Assembly (NCBI RefSeq): GCF_000022025.1
Contig: NC_011886.1
Location: forward strand, 3,203,209 to 3,267,208
DNA length: 64,000 bases
Direction of reading: 5' to 3'
Source of the DNA: Pseudarthrobacter chlorophenolicus A6
Lineage (GTDB): Bacteria; Actinomycetota; Actinomycetes; Actinomycetales; Micrococcaceae
The notes beneath the pieces are model-generated. The model was not told where the DNA came from. It saw nothing but the letters and a program-made list of their open reading frames with translations, and made no database searches. Within the stretch, counting starts at the first letter, position 1, and each line of letters begins with the position of its first letter. The position numbers and the translations under genes are program-made. Positions 37,639 to 46,116 of this stretch are shown one piece after another.

Positions 37639-37727
37639 GCCAAAAACCGGGCGAAATTTTGGCGTTGACAGCGGCAAGTCCGCCCTCCTAGCCTCGGAAC
37701 GTCCCGGCGCAACAAATCGATTTGGCA
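37639..37727 (+). promoter_or_regulatory. Inulin fructotransferase promoter region with LacI-type sites
   Basis: TTGACA (37665-37670) and TAGCCT (37689-37694) are spaced 18 bp. GCCAAAA...TTTTGGC (37639-37663) flanks the upstream side. A perfect 12-bp palindrome CAAATCGATTTG (37713-37724, extended by GCA) lies just downstream. The palindrome resembles the operator of the divergent operon, suggesting joint control by the two LacI proteins. Confidence 0.6.
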
Positions 37728-37784
37728 CCAGCGTGCCATCGGCCCGGACACCTACCCATCCAACGGCGCATTGAGGAGACACGA

Positions 37785-39119
37785 GTGACCAACAGGACTG
37801 CGGAAACCACAGACCCCGGCCGGCGCAGGCTTTTGGGTGCCGGCGCTGTTGCCACGCTTGCCGGGGCGTTGACCCTGGGCACCACAAGTTCGGCGCAGGC
37901 GGCGGACAAGGCACCGGATGCGAACATCTACGATGTCACTTCCTGGAAAATCAAGGGCCGGCCCGCAGTGACGGCGCAGGTGGATATCGGCGCGGTGATC
38001 AACGACATCATCGCGGACATCAAAAAGCGCCAGGCTTCTGCTGACAGCAGGCCAGGGGCCGTCATCACCATCCCTCCGGGCGACTACGACCTTCGCACCC
38101 AGGTGGTGGTGGACATCAGCTACCTCACCATCGCCGGCTTCGGCCACGGGTTCTTCTCCCGCAACATCAAGGACAATGTGGATACCTCCGGCTGGCTGGA
38201 CCTGCAGCCCGGCGGCAGCCACATCCGCGTCCTCACTGCCCCAACAGCTCCGCAGGCCTTCCTGGTGCGGCGGGACGGAAGCCCGCGCCTGTCCGGGGTT
38301 GTCTTTCGCGACTTCTGCCTTGACGGCGTGGAGTTCCCGCCCGATGGCAACAGCTACCGCAACGGCAGGACAGGCATCGAAGTCGCATCGGACAACGATT
38401 CCTTCCACATCACGGGCATGGGCTTTGTGTATCTGGAACACGCACTGATAGTCCGCGGCGCCGATGCCCTGCGTGTCCACGACAACATGATCGCCGAGTG
38501 CGGCAACTGCGTTGAACTCACCGGCGCGGGACAGGCCACCATCGTCAGTGACAACCTCATGGGGGCCGGGCCGGACGGGGTCACCCTCCTGGCGGAGAAC
38601 CACGAGGGCCTCCTGGTTACCGGCAACAACCTGTTTCCCCGGGGCAGGAGCCTGGTGGAGATGAGCGGCTGTAACCGGTGCTCGGTGACCTCGAACAGGT
38701 TCCAGGGCTTCTTCCCCGGGATGATGCGGCTCGTCAACAACTGCAAGGAGAACCTGGTCACCGGCAATCATTTCCGCCGGGGCATGGAGGGCTTCCCGCC
38801 GTTCCTGGGAAAGTCCAACGGCCTGGACGATCTGTACGGAGTGGTCCACATTGCGGGAGACAACAACCTTTTCTCCAGCAACCTCATCGCTTACGACGTT
38901 GCCCCGGACAGGATTGTGCCGGCAGGCGCCCGGCCCACCATGGTCCTCATCGCCGGGGGCGACAGCAACGTGGTGGCCACGAATCATGTGGTGAGCAACG
39001 TGGAGGGGCAGAACGTCGTCCTTGACGCTTCCACCGTCCGCTCGAAGGTTCTCGACAGCGGCCCTGCCTCAAGGATCACGTCCTACAGTGCCGATACCGC
39101 CATCCGCCCAACCCCGTAG
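37785..39119 (+). CDS. Secreted inulin fructotransferase (difructose anhydride-forming)
   Basis: 444 residues from GTG 37785 (GAGGAG seven bases upstream). A Tat signal peptide (GRRRLLGAGAVATLAGAL, cleavage near SAQA) gives a mature enzyme of about 405 residues. The body is a right-handed beta-helix with PPGDYDLRTQVVVDIS and VHDNMIAECGNCVEL; Asp233 and Glu244 sit where the catalytic pair of the Bacillus inulin fructotransferase is reported. Such enzymes (PL91 type) cleave inulin to difructose anhydride I or III; which product cannot be read from sequence. It is divergent from the importer operon. Confidence 0.87.
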   Translation: MTNRTAETTDPGRRRLLGAGAVATLAGALTLGTTSSAQAADKAPDANIYDVTSWKIKGRPAVTAQVDIGAVINDIIADIKKRQASADSRPGAVITIPPGDYDLRTQVVVDISYLTIAGFGHGFFSRNIKDNVDTSGWLDLQPGGSHIRVLTAPTAPQAFLVRRDGSPRLSGVVFRDFCLDGVEFPPDGNSYRNGRTGIEVASDNDSFHITGMGFVYLEHALIVRGADALRVHDNMIAECGNCVELTGAGQATIVSDNLMGAGPDGVTLLAENHEGLLVTGNNLFPRGRSLVEMSGCNRCSVTSNRFQGFFPGMMRLVNNCKENLVTGNHFRRGMEGFPPFLGKSNGLDDLYGVVHIAGDNNLFSSNLIAYDVAPDRIVPAGARPTMVLIAGGDSNVVATNHVVSNVEGQNVVLDASTVRSKVLDSGPASRITSYSADTAIRPTP

Positions 39120-39171
39120 CTGATATCTGCGTCGGCACGGGCCGCCGGTTGCACATGGATCCGGATGAGAG

Positions 39172-39226
39172 CCGCCACGAGTGAGCGCGCGTTTCCGGGA
39201 AAACCGCCACGAGTGAGCGCGCGTTT
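39172..39226. repeat. Two direct 23-bp repeats, 32-bp period
   Basis: CCGCCACGAGTGAGCGCGCG followed by TTT occurs exactly at 39172-39194 and 39204-39226, in the gap between the fructotransferase and bkdC genes. Confidence 0.7.
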
Positions 39227-39240
39227 GGGAGGGGCGGTGG

Positions 39241-39336
39241 TTGAGCTTGTCGAAACCCGGATTTCGACAAGCTCAATCTCCGGTCGACAAGCTCAATCTC
39301 CGGTCGACAAGCTCAATCACCGGTCGAGGAGCTCAA
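39241..39336. repeat. Array of TTGAGCnTGTCGAAA-type repeats
   Basis: TTGAGCTTGTCGAAA (39241-39255) and its inverse TTTCGACAAGCTCAA (39262-39276) form a hairpin. Three further inverse copies follow at 39284, 39304 and 39324 with a 20-bp period. These are the same element that invades the downstream bkdC gene. The array lies just past the bkdC stop and might serve as its terminator. Confidence 0.75.
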
Positions 39337-39344
39337 CCCACCGG

Positions 39345-40901
39345 TTAGATGTCCGCCAGGAGGGTCTGCGGGTTTTCGATTGCGTCGGCCACGAAACGGA
39401 GGAAGCCCGCAGCGGTGCCGCCGTCGCAGACCCGGTGGTCAAAGGTCAGGGTCAGTTCGGTGACCTTGCGGACTGCCAGTTCGCCGTTGACCACCCACGG
39501 CTTGGCGATGATCCGGCCCACGCCCAGGATGCCGACCTCCGGGTGGTTGATGATCGCCGCGGAACCGTCCACGCCGAACACGCCGTAATTGTTCAGAGTG
39601 AAAGTGCCGCCGCCCAGTTCCGCGGGGGTTGCCTTGCCCTGGCGTGCGACGTCGGTCAGCCGCCGGATCTCCGCGTCCAGTTCACGGGCGCTCAGCTTCT
39701 CGGCGGCACGGACGGACGGGACCACCAGACCCCGGTCGGTCTGCGCGGCGAAGCCCAGGTTGATGCCGTCGAACCCGACGATCTCCTGCGACCCGTCGTC
39801 CGCCGTTTCGATCCGGGTGTTCAGCTCCGGGTACTTTTTTAGCCCGGCTGTGACAAAACGGGCGATGAATGCCAGAAGTCCCGGAACCTCGGCACCACTG
39901 GCCTTCATACCGGCACGGAGCTCCAGCAGTCCGGTGGCGTCGACGTCCACCCACACCGTTGCCTCGGGGATTTCCGACCGGCTGCGGGACATGTTTGCCG
40001 CCACTGCCTTGCGCACGCCGCGGACCGGCGTGCGGGACGAAATAGCGAGTCCAGTGCGGGCATCCTTATCCTCCGGTGATCGAGCCTGTCGAGATCCAGG
40101 AACCTCAGGCTCAGCCACGGGGGTTTCGACAGGCTTGGTTTCGACAGGCTCAACCACCGATTCGGTGGTTGAGCCTGTCGAAACCCCGACCGGGGCGGAG
40201 ATGGCCGCCTCGACATCACGGCGCATGATCAGGCCGCTGTCACCGGAACCGGAGATGTCCCCCAGATCCACCCCGTGCTCCCGCGCCATCCGACGGACCA
40301 GCGGCGAAATGACGGCACCCAGTTTGCCTGGGACCCGGGTACGAAGGAGCGCGAGCTCGTCACCGGTGGTTGAGCCTGTCGAAACCCCGGAGGTTTCGAC
40401 AGGCTCAACCACCGAGGCAGGCTCAACCACCGAGACAGAAGACTTTCGTGCGCGGGTCCGCTTGGCGACCCCGTGGCCGCCCGGCGTCCCGTAGCCGATC
40501 AGGACATTTCCGGATCCGGCCTTCTCCTCTTCCCTATAGGACTGGGCCACTTCTTTGGTTTCGACGGGCTCAACCACCGAAGAATCGGGCTCAACCACCG
40601 GCTCACCCAACTCGGTTTCGACAGGCTCAACCACCGGAGCGGCGGGAACCGAGGAACCAACCGGCGTCACCGAGATCAGCGGCATCCCCACGTCCAGGGT
40701 CTCCCCCGGCTTGCCGTGCAGCTCAGCCACGATCCCGGCGTACGGCGAAGGCACCTCAACGGCGGACTTGGCGGTCTCCACCTCGGCGATGGGCTGGTCC
40801 ACCTCGATTGAATCACCCACGGCAACATGCCAGGACACCAGCTCGGCCTCGGTCAGGCCCTCGCCCAGGTCCGGCAGCAGGAACACACGCGTCTCGCTCA
40901 T
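39345..40901 (-). CDS. bkdC: Dihydrolipoamide acyltransferase (E2) of the branched-chain 2-oxo acid dehydrogenase
   Basis: 518 residues from ATG 40901 (GGAGGA upstream). Lipoyl domain 3-80 with the lipoylated Lys45 (VETAKSAVEV), peripheral-subunit binding domain about 182-232 (VISPLVRRMAREHGVDLGDISG), and catalytic domain about 285-518 with FDHRVCDGG (His/Asp). It transfers the acyl group from E1 to CoA. The linkers at 88-118, 157-181 and 238-275 consist largely of VVEPVET or GVSTGSTT peptides, the translation of a DNA palindrome read in either orientation. It is the last gene of bkdABC, 5 bp after bkdB. No E3 gene is present. Confidence 0.93.
   Translation of the reverse strand: MSETRVFLLPDLGEGLTEAELVSWHVAVGDSIEVDQPIAEVETAKSAVEVPSPYAGIVAELHGKPGETLDVGMPLISVTPVGSSVPAAPVVEPVETELGEPVVEPDSSVVEPVETKEVAQSYREEEKAGSGNVLIGYGTPGGHGVAKRTRARKSSVSVVEPASVVEPVETSGVSTGSTTGDELALLRTRVPGKLGAVISPLVRRMAREHGVDLGDISGSGDSGLIMRRDVEAAISAPVGVSTGSTTESVVEPVETKPVETPVAEPEVPGSRQARSPEDKDARTGLAISSRTPVRGVRKAVAANMSRSRSEIPEATVWVDVDATGLLELRAGMKASGAEVPGLLAFIARFVTAGLKKYPELNTRIETADDGSQEIVGFDGINLGFAAQTDRGLVVPSVRAAEKLSARELDAEIRRLTDVARQGKATPAELGGGTFTLNNYGVFGVDGSAAIINHPEVGILGVGRIIAKPWVVNGELAVRKVTELTLTFDHRVCDGGTAAGFLRFVADAIENPQTLLADI
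40078..40638. repeat. TTGAGCCTGTCGAAA palindromic elements inside bkdC linkers
   Basis: At least eight copies, whole or partial. A perfect 24-bp inverted pair with a 1-nt loop lies at 40137-40185, and a 23-bp pair with a 5-nt loop at 40364-40414. Single or partial copies lie at 40078, 40122, 40419, 40557, 40587 and 40614. All stay in frame and fall between, not within, the folded domains. Confidence 0.85.
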
Positions 40902-40906
40902 ATAAA

Positions 40907-42028
40907 TCAGTCCTCCCACTGCAGGTCGTCAACGGCGTCGAGGATGCGGTCCACGCCGGGCAGGTAGTACTTCTCGAGTTTCGGCGCCGGGTACGGGACG
41001 TCGAACCCGGTGACGCGGCGGATGGGTGCGGCCAGGTGGTGGAAGCAGCGCTCCTGCACGCGGGCCACAATCTCGGAGGACACGGAGGCGAACCCGTGGG
41101 CCTCGGCGATCACCACGGCCCGGCCGGTCTTGCGCACCGACGCAGCAACTGTTTCATCGTCGAACGGCACGATGGTCCGCACGTCGATCACCTCCAGCGA
41201 GCGGCCTTCCAGCGCAGCGGCCTCGGCCGCGGCAAGAGCGGTGGGCACGGACGGGCCGTACGCGATCAGGGTCGCGTCGGTGCCGGGACGGGCGACGGCG
41301 GCCCTCCCCTCGGAGCCTTGTCCCGCCGTCGTGCCTTCCGCTGGATGCTCGTGCAGGTCCCGGAGTTCCGAAAGGTCCACCGAGTCTTTGGTCCAGTACA
41401 TTTTCTTGGGTTCCATGAAGACCACGGGGTCGTCCGAGTCGATGGCTTCGCGGAGCATCCGGTAGCCGTCCGCCACGGTGGCCGGGGTGTAGACCTTCAG
41501 GCCGGCCGTGTGGGCGTAGTACGCCTCGGAGGAGTCGCAGTGGTGCTCCACTCCCCCGATGCCGCCGCCGTAGGGGATGCGGATGACCAGTGGCAGCTTC
41601 ACGGCACCGCGGGTCCGGTTGTGCATCTTGGCCACGTGGCTGACGATCTGTTCGAACGCCGGGTAGGCGAACGCGTCGAACTGCATCTCGATGACCGGCC
41701 GCATGCCGTTGATGGCCATGCCCACGGCCATGCCCACAATGCCGGATTCGGCCAGCGGGGTGTCGAAGCAGCGCTGCTCGCCGAACGTGGCGGTGAGGCC
41801 GTCGGTGATCCGGAAGACGCCGCCCAAAAGCCCCACGTCCTCGCCGAACACCAGGACGGACGAATCGGCATGCATGGCGTCCGCCAGCGCGGTGTTCAGG
41901 GCCTTGGCCATGGTGACCGGCTGCGGGCCTGTGGCTTCCGCGGTTGCCGCGGCGGAGGCTGCCGCCCGGGCGGTGGCGGCGGAAACGTTGCCGTTGGCCT
42001 CGGACGAGGTGGTGATGGTGGGGCTCAC
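40907..42028 (-). CDS. bkdB: 2-oxo acid dehydrogenase E1 beta subunit
   Basis: 373 residues. After a low-complexity Ala-rich start (about 1-38) comes the transketolase-like domain: VFGEDVGLLGGVFRIT, DTPLAESGIVGMAVGMA, EMQFDAFAYPAFEQI, RIPYGGGIGGVEHHCDSSEA. The C-terminal domain has DVRTIVPFD. It forms an alpha2-beta2 heterotetramer with the upstream subunit and binds thiamine diphosphate at the interface. Its start overlaps the bkdA stop by 4 nt. Confidence 0.93.
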   Translation of the reverse strand: MSPTITTSSEANGNVSAATARAAASAAATAEATGPQPVTMAKALNTALADAMHADSSVLVFGEDVGLLGGVFRITDGLTATFGEQRCFDTPLAESGIVGMAVGMAINGMRPVIEMQFDAFAYPAFEQIVSHVAKMHNRTRGAVKLPLVIRIPYGGGIGGVEHHCDSSEAYYAHTAGLKVYTPATVADGYRMLREAIDSDDPVVFMEPKKMYWTKDSVDLSELRDLHEHPAEGTTAGQGSEGRAAVARPGTDATLIAYGPSVPTALAAAEAAALEGRSLEVIDVRTIVPFDDETVAASVRKTGRAVVIAEAHGFASVSSEIVARVQERCFHHLAAPIRRVTGFDVPYPAPKLEKYYLPGVDRILDAVDDLQWED

Positions 42029-43254
42029 TTGCCGGCCTCCTTCGAATCAGAATCGGATGCTGCGTCGCGCGCCAGTTCATCCGCCAAAAACGCGGACTGT
42101 TCCTTCAGCTGCGGCGTCTGCACAGCGAACACGTGGCGGAAGAGGTCCTGCGGGTCAACGGGCACATCCTCGCTCAGGCCCTCGCGCAGCTGCGCGGCAA
42201 CCGACTCAGCCTTCGCGCGGATCCGGGCCTCGCCGTCGTCGTCCAAAATCCCCTGGCCGGTGAGGTAGGTGCGCATCCGGTTGACGGGGTCCTTGGCCCG
42301 CCACTCGGCAACCTCGGCGCTTTCGCGGTAGCGGGTGTCGTCGTCGGCGTTGGTGTGGGCCTGCATGCGGTAGGTGTTCGCTTCCACCAACAGCGGGCCG
42401 GAGCCGTCGCGGCACAGGGCCACGGCGCGGTCCAGCACGGCGAGGAGCGCCACCACATCGTTGCCGTCCACGCGTTCGCCGGCCATGCCGTAGCCCACGG
42501 CCTTGTGCGCGAGCGACGGCGCCACGGACTGGTGCGCCAGCGGCACCGAGATGGCGTACTTGTTGTTCTGGACGAAGAAGATGACGGGCAGGTGGAAGAC
42601 GGCGGCGAAGTTCAGGGCCTCGTGGAAGTCGCCTTCGCTGGTGGCGCCGTCGCCGCACATGGCCAGCACCACGGTGTCCTCGCCGCGAAGCTTTGCGGCG
42701 TGCGCAACGCCGACGGCGTGCAGCAGCTGCGTGGTCAGCGGGGTGGACTGGATGCCCACCTTGTACTGGAGCGGATCGTAGCCGCCGTGCCAGTCGCCGC
42801 GGAAAATGGTCATCACCTGGACCGGGTCCACGCCGCGGGTCATCACCGCCACGGCGTCACGGTAGGTGGGGAACATCCAGTCGCCGTCGCCCAGGCAGAG
42901 GGCGGCCGCCACCTGGCACGCTTCCTGGCCGTGGCTGGACGGATACACAGCCATGCGGCCCTGCCGGACCAGGGCGGAGTTCTGGTCATTGACGCGGCGG
43001 CCGACGACGAGCTGCTCGTAGGCTGCCAGCAGTTCCGCATCGCCGGGGACGGGGTATTCGTGGCCGGGTTCGGCGCCCTGCTCGCCTTTGTCCTTGAGCC
43101 GGCCCTCCGGATCCACCATCTGGATCTGGTGCCGGGCCGGGAGCATGTAGTCCTCGGCCGTGATGCCGAACTTCTTGACCGCCTCGGTGAGGGCGTTGTC
43201 CGGCCCGGTGTTGCGGGCGGTATCCGGGGCCGTGTGGTTCGCGGAGATCGTCAT
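42025..43254 (-). CDS. bkdA: 2-oxo acid dehydrogenase E1 alpha subunit
   Basis: 409 residues; ATG 43254 with AAGGA upstream. The thiamine diphosphate motif GDGATSEGDFHEALNFAA...NN is complete, and the phosphorylation-loop-like YRMQAHTNADDDTRYR is typical of branched-chain E1 alpha. It decarboxylates 2-oxo acids from valine, leucine and isoleucine, supplying branched starters for actinobacterial membrane lipids. The branched-chain call rests on subunit architecture and on the trace of an Lrp gene just upstream. Confidence 0.92.
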   Translation of the reverse strand: MTISANHTAPDTARNTGPDNALTEAVKKFGITAEDYMLPARHQIQMVDPEGRLKDKGEQGAEPGHEYPVPGDAELLAAYEQLVVGRRVNDQNSALVRQGRMAVYPSSHGQEACQVAAALCLGDGDWMFPTYRDAVAVMTRGVDPVQVMTIFRGDWHGGYDPLQYKVGIQSTPLTTQLLHAVGVAHAAKLRGEDTVVLAMCGDGATSEGDFHEALNFAAVFHLPVIFFVQNNKYAISVPLAHQSVAPSLAHKAVGYGMAGERVDGNDVVALLAVLDRAVALCRDGSGPLLVEANTYRMQAHTNADDDTRYRESAEVAEWRAKDPVNRMRTYLTGQGILDDDGEARIRAKAESVAAQLREGLSEDVPVDPQDLFRHVFAVQTPQLKEQSAFLADELARDAASDSDSKEAGK

Positions 43255-43299
43255 TGGTCCGTCCTTCTGTTGCCACTATTCCTTCCCAGTATTGACCTG

Positions 43300-43436
43300 T
43301 GGCTGGTTTCGTATCCAGCACCTGCGGGAATCGTGGAGAAGATGCATCTGGAGCAGTGATCTGAGAGACGATCTGTAACTGTGAGCTGGCTTACGGGCCG
43401 GGTTGTGGACGAAATGGCGGCGGGCCGGGCGGGCTG
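43300..43436 (+). pseudogene. Remnant of an Lrp-regulator upstream region and first codons
   Basis: GGTTTCGTATCC, GACGATCTGTAA, TGTGAGCTGGCTTACGG and ATGGCGGC follow in the same order and spacing as in front of the intact Lrp gene at 53797 (53690-53805), with roughly 75% identity. After about seven codons the similarity stops, directly at the end of the response-regulator gene. This suggests the bkd operon once had a divergent Lrp gene here. Confidence 0.65.
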
Positions 43437-43440
43437 CCTT

Positions 43441-44274
43441 CTACGGCGTCATCCGGTACCCCACGCCGTGCACCGTCTCAATCCACCGGGGCCGCCTGGT
43501 GTTCTCACCGAGCCGCTTGCGGAGGTTGCTGACCTGCACCTCCACAGCGCGCTCCTCCTTGGCGCTGACGAACGTGCCGGTGGTGTACGGCTCGTTGCGG
43601 AGGCGCCGCACCAGATCAGCCTTGGTCTGGATGGTCCGCCCGTTCTCCATGAGGACCAGCAGGATGTCGAACTGGCTTCGTGTCAGGCTGACGGGAACAC
43701 CGTCAACGGCAACCTGCCGGGTCCCTTCGTGAAGGGTCAAGCCACGGTGTGCGAAATCGATTTTGCTCGTGGCCTGGGCGGGCTGCTGGAGTTCACGCGC
43801 TCCCGCGGGAGCGGCCACCAAACCAAGAATCTCCGGAACGAGGACCTCCCCGCGGCGGGTCTGACGGGCCGCGGGAAGTAGCTGCGTGGCGGGCGGGACA
43901 ATGATCCTCGGCCTGCGGAACATCGCCCGGACGCGTGCTTTAAGCTCGCGCGTCCGGAACGGCTTAATGAGGTAGTCGTCGGCACCTGCCTCAAACCCCA
44001 TGAGCGCGTCCGCTTCGTCCGCACGCCTGCTGATGATGATCACATACGCGTCACTGAAGGTCCTGATGCGCCGGGAGACCTCAATCCCGTCAAAGTCGGG
44101 CAGGCCAATGTCAACCGTGACGATGTCAGGCTTGTGCTCAACAACCCTTGCAAGCCCTTCAGACCCCGATGACGTCGGATGCACGGAAAAACCGGATTGC
44201 CTCAGAACCTCCGTCAACGACGCCCGGATAGCGCCATCATCCTCGATCACGACCGCAACGCCGCGCTTCCCCAA
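43441..44274 (-). CDS. OmpR-family response regulator
   Basis: 277 residues. The receiver domain has an acidic pocket (EDD), phospho-acceptor Asp55 (VTVDIGLPD) and Lys104 (IKPFR). A ~60-residue Pro/Ala/Gln linker precedes a winged helix (VSLTRSQFDILLVLMENG to VEVQVSNLRKRLGENTRRPRWIETVHGVGYRM). TTG 44274 with GGGGGA upstream is the likely start. No kinase is adjacent; the HPt-like protein at 53171 and galU/pel genes are in the same block, so it may control polysaccharide production. Confidence 0.9.
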   Translation of the reverse strand: MGKRGVAVVIEDDGAIRASLTEVLRQSGFSVHPTSSGSEGLARVVEHKPDIVTVDIGLPDFDGIEVSRRIRTFSDAYVIIISRRADEADALMGFEAGADDYLIKPFRTRELKARVRAMFRRPRIIVPPATQLLPAARQTRRGEVLVPEILGLVAAPAGARELQQPAQATSKIDFAHRGLTLHEGTRQVAVDGVPVSLTRSQFDILLVLMENGRTIQTKADLVRRLRNEPYTTGTFVSAKEERAVEVQVSNLRKRLGENTRRPRWIETVHGVGYRMTP

Positions 44275-44432
44275 AATTCCCCCTACGTCATGGCGCCCCT
44301 GGCTAGGGTCTGATTAGCGCGCCCTTCCGCTGCCGCCTCAACATCCAGGCAGGCAGGGGCTGAGCCCGCCGCCGGCCTTACCAAACGCATTCGGCGCTGT
44401 GCTTCCTGCGGATGGTTACGGCTTTGGATGTC

Positions 44433-45323
44433 TCAGTTGATGAAATCCTTCATCCAGGTCTTCAGGTCCTCACCGAACTCCACCCGTTCGGACGCGAGGG
44501 TGATGACGGCCTTCAGGTAGCTGAGCTTGTCGCCGGTATCGAAGCGGCGGCCCTTGAACACCACACCGTAGACGCCGGATCCTTCGCCTTCGCCGCCAGC
44601 CAGGGTCTGGAGGGCATCGGTCAGCTGGATTTCGTTACCCCGACCCGGGGCGGTGTTCTCCAGCACCCCGAAGACGGACGGGTGCAGCACGTACCGGCCA
44701 ATGACGGCCAGGTTGGAGGGCGCATCGGCAACGGCAGGCTTCTCCACCAGGCTGTTCACCCGGACGTAGTCCTCACCCTCAACTGTAGAGATGTCCGCGC
44801 AGCCATAGGCGCTGATCTGTGACGGATCCACCTCGATTAGGGCGATCACCGAACCGCCGGTCTTCTGCTGCACCTCGATCATGGTGCTCAGCAGGTCTTC
44901 AGCCTCATCAATGAGGTCGTCACCGAGCAGCACGGCAAAGGGCTCGTTTCCAACGTGCTGCTTACCGCAGAGCACCGCATGGCCGAGGCCCTTGGCTTCG
45001 CCCTGGCGGACATAGTGGATGGGACCGAGCTCGGACGCAGCCTGGATGGACTGCAGCCGGTCCTTGTCACCCTTCTGTTCCAGCAGGCGCTCCAGGCCCG
45101 GAGCCCGGTCAAAATGGTCCTCGAGGGCGCGCTTGCTGCGGCCCGTAATCATCAGGACATCGTTTAGGCCGGACTTGATGGCCTCTTCCACCACGTACTG
45201 GATGGCCGGGCGGTCAACCACCGGCAACATCTCCTTCGGCATTGCCTTGGTGGCGGGCAGGAAGCGAGTTCCCAATCCGGCAGCAGGAATGACGGCTTTG
45301 GTAACAGCTCTTCCGTAAGTCAT
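44433..45323 (-). CDS. galU: UTP-glucose-1-phosphate uridylyltransferase
   Basis: 296 residues, intact. Nucleotide-binding PAAGLGTRFLPATKAMPKEMLPVVDRP, active-site VRQGEAKGLGHAV and LGDDLI, and substrate-site EKP (SLVEKPAV) match bacterial GalU. It makes UDP-glucose from UTP and glucose-1-phosphate. Together with galE downstream it can supply UDP-galactose for the pel-like polysaccharide genes. It is transcribed opposite to pelG across an AT-rich intergenic region. Confidence 0.93.
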   Translation of the reverse strand: MTYGRAVTKAVIPAAGLGTRFLPATKAMPKEMLPVVDRPAIQYVVEEAIKSGLNDVLMITGRSKRALEDHFDRAPGLERLLEQKGDKDRLQSIQAASELGPIHYVRQGEAKGLGHAVLCGKQHVGNEPFAVLLGDDLIDEAEDLLSTMIEVQQKTGGSVIALIEVDPSQISAYGCADISTVEGEDYVRVNSLVEKPAVADAPSNLAVIGRYVLHPSVFGVLENTAPGRGNEIQLTDALQTLAGGEGEGSGVYGVVFKGRRFDTGDKLSYLKAVITLASERVEFGEDLKTWMKDFIN

Positions 45324-46116
45324 GGGAGAACCCTATAAACGCATCCAGCAGGACGGCAAAGTCAAACAATGGCCTGAAAATGAACTACTTCACATTTAAC
45401 CTCACTACTGCTGCTTAGCAGCTACTAAAGTCGATAGATTTTTCCTTGTCAGAGGGCCTATTTCGCCGCAGAGACACCTGCCGTGCACCGTCGGATTGCA
45501 CATTAAGAGATGTTAATCACGCCAAATAATTTGGACATGAATGCGACCCAATTGAAGTGATGCCGTACAGTCCGCGCGCGGTCGCGCCCGCACTGGAGCA
45601 CATCAAATCGGCCTGACCTGCGACGATGCCGTCCTCAGCGCCTTTTCCTCAGATCGCTGAGGAAATCCTGAGAAGTAGGCCGCACATTTATCAATTCTTG
45701 AGCCGCTTGCGAGAAGAAGCTGAGAAGTCACTGGTTTGCTGGGTATTCAGGGAACCAAGTAGTGCCATTTCGAAAATCGAGTACCCGCTACCCGTGCGAA
45801 TTCATTGCGTTCGACTGTGTAATTGGGATTGTTCATTTTCCGGCCTCCTCCGCAGTGGCCGGGCTCCAGCTGGAGCCGACGGCGGAAGCCAACTCCCTGA
45901 GACCGGGTTGGCCCCCCAGTCCGTCGTCGGCTCCGTCACCTGTCCTACCTGCAGGTGACCATCAGTTGAATCGTCAAGCGCCTGCCTGGCCTGTCATCGA
46001 AGACAGACGGGCGGGCATTTTCATGCCCTGAACCAACAAGGCTGCAGTACCGCTGCGGTCCGCCGCCGTAGCCCCCAGGCCGTCATAGCCAGACCTAGAG
46101 GAAAGAACCACATCTT
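45324..46116. promoter_or_regulatory. AT-rich divergent control region of galU and the pel-like operon
   Basis: About 790 bp without a convincing gene and clearly richer in A+T than its surroundings (especially 45355-45560 and 45660-45870). It holds GAAAATCGAGTACCC at 45772-45786, a motif shared with 9324 and 54383, and small palindromes such as CTGCTTAGCAG near 45411. A long 5' leader for pelG is possible. Confidence 0.5.

Noticed and set aside
39241..40638. CRISPR array
   Set aside because: Repeats are palindromic, variably spaced and partly in coding sequence; no regular spacers and no cas genes.
40370..42268. 632-codon plus-strand frame opposite bkdC/bkdB
   Set aside because: It is antisense to clearly conserved enzyme domains; the FRQAQPP repeats are the reverse reading of the palindromic element.
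43381..43881. Plus-strand frame starting at the Lrp-like leader
   Set aside because: Only the first few codons resemble Lrp; the rest is antisense to the response regulator.
45626..45958. 110-codon plus-strand frame in the AT-rich gap
   Set aside because: No ribosome site, no family features, and it spans the shared GTACCC motif.
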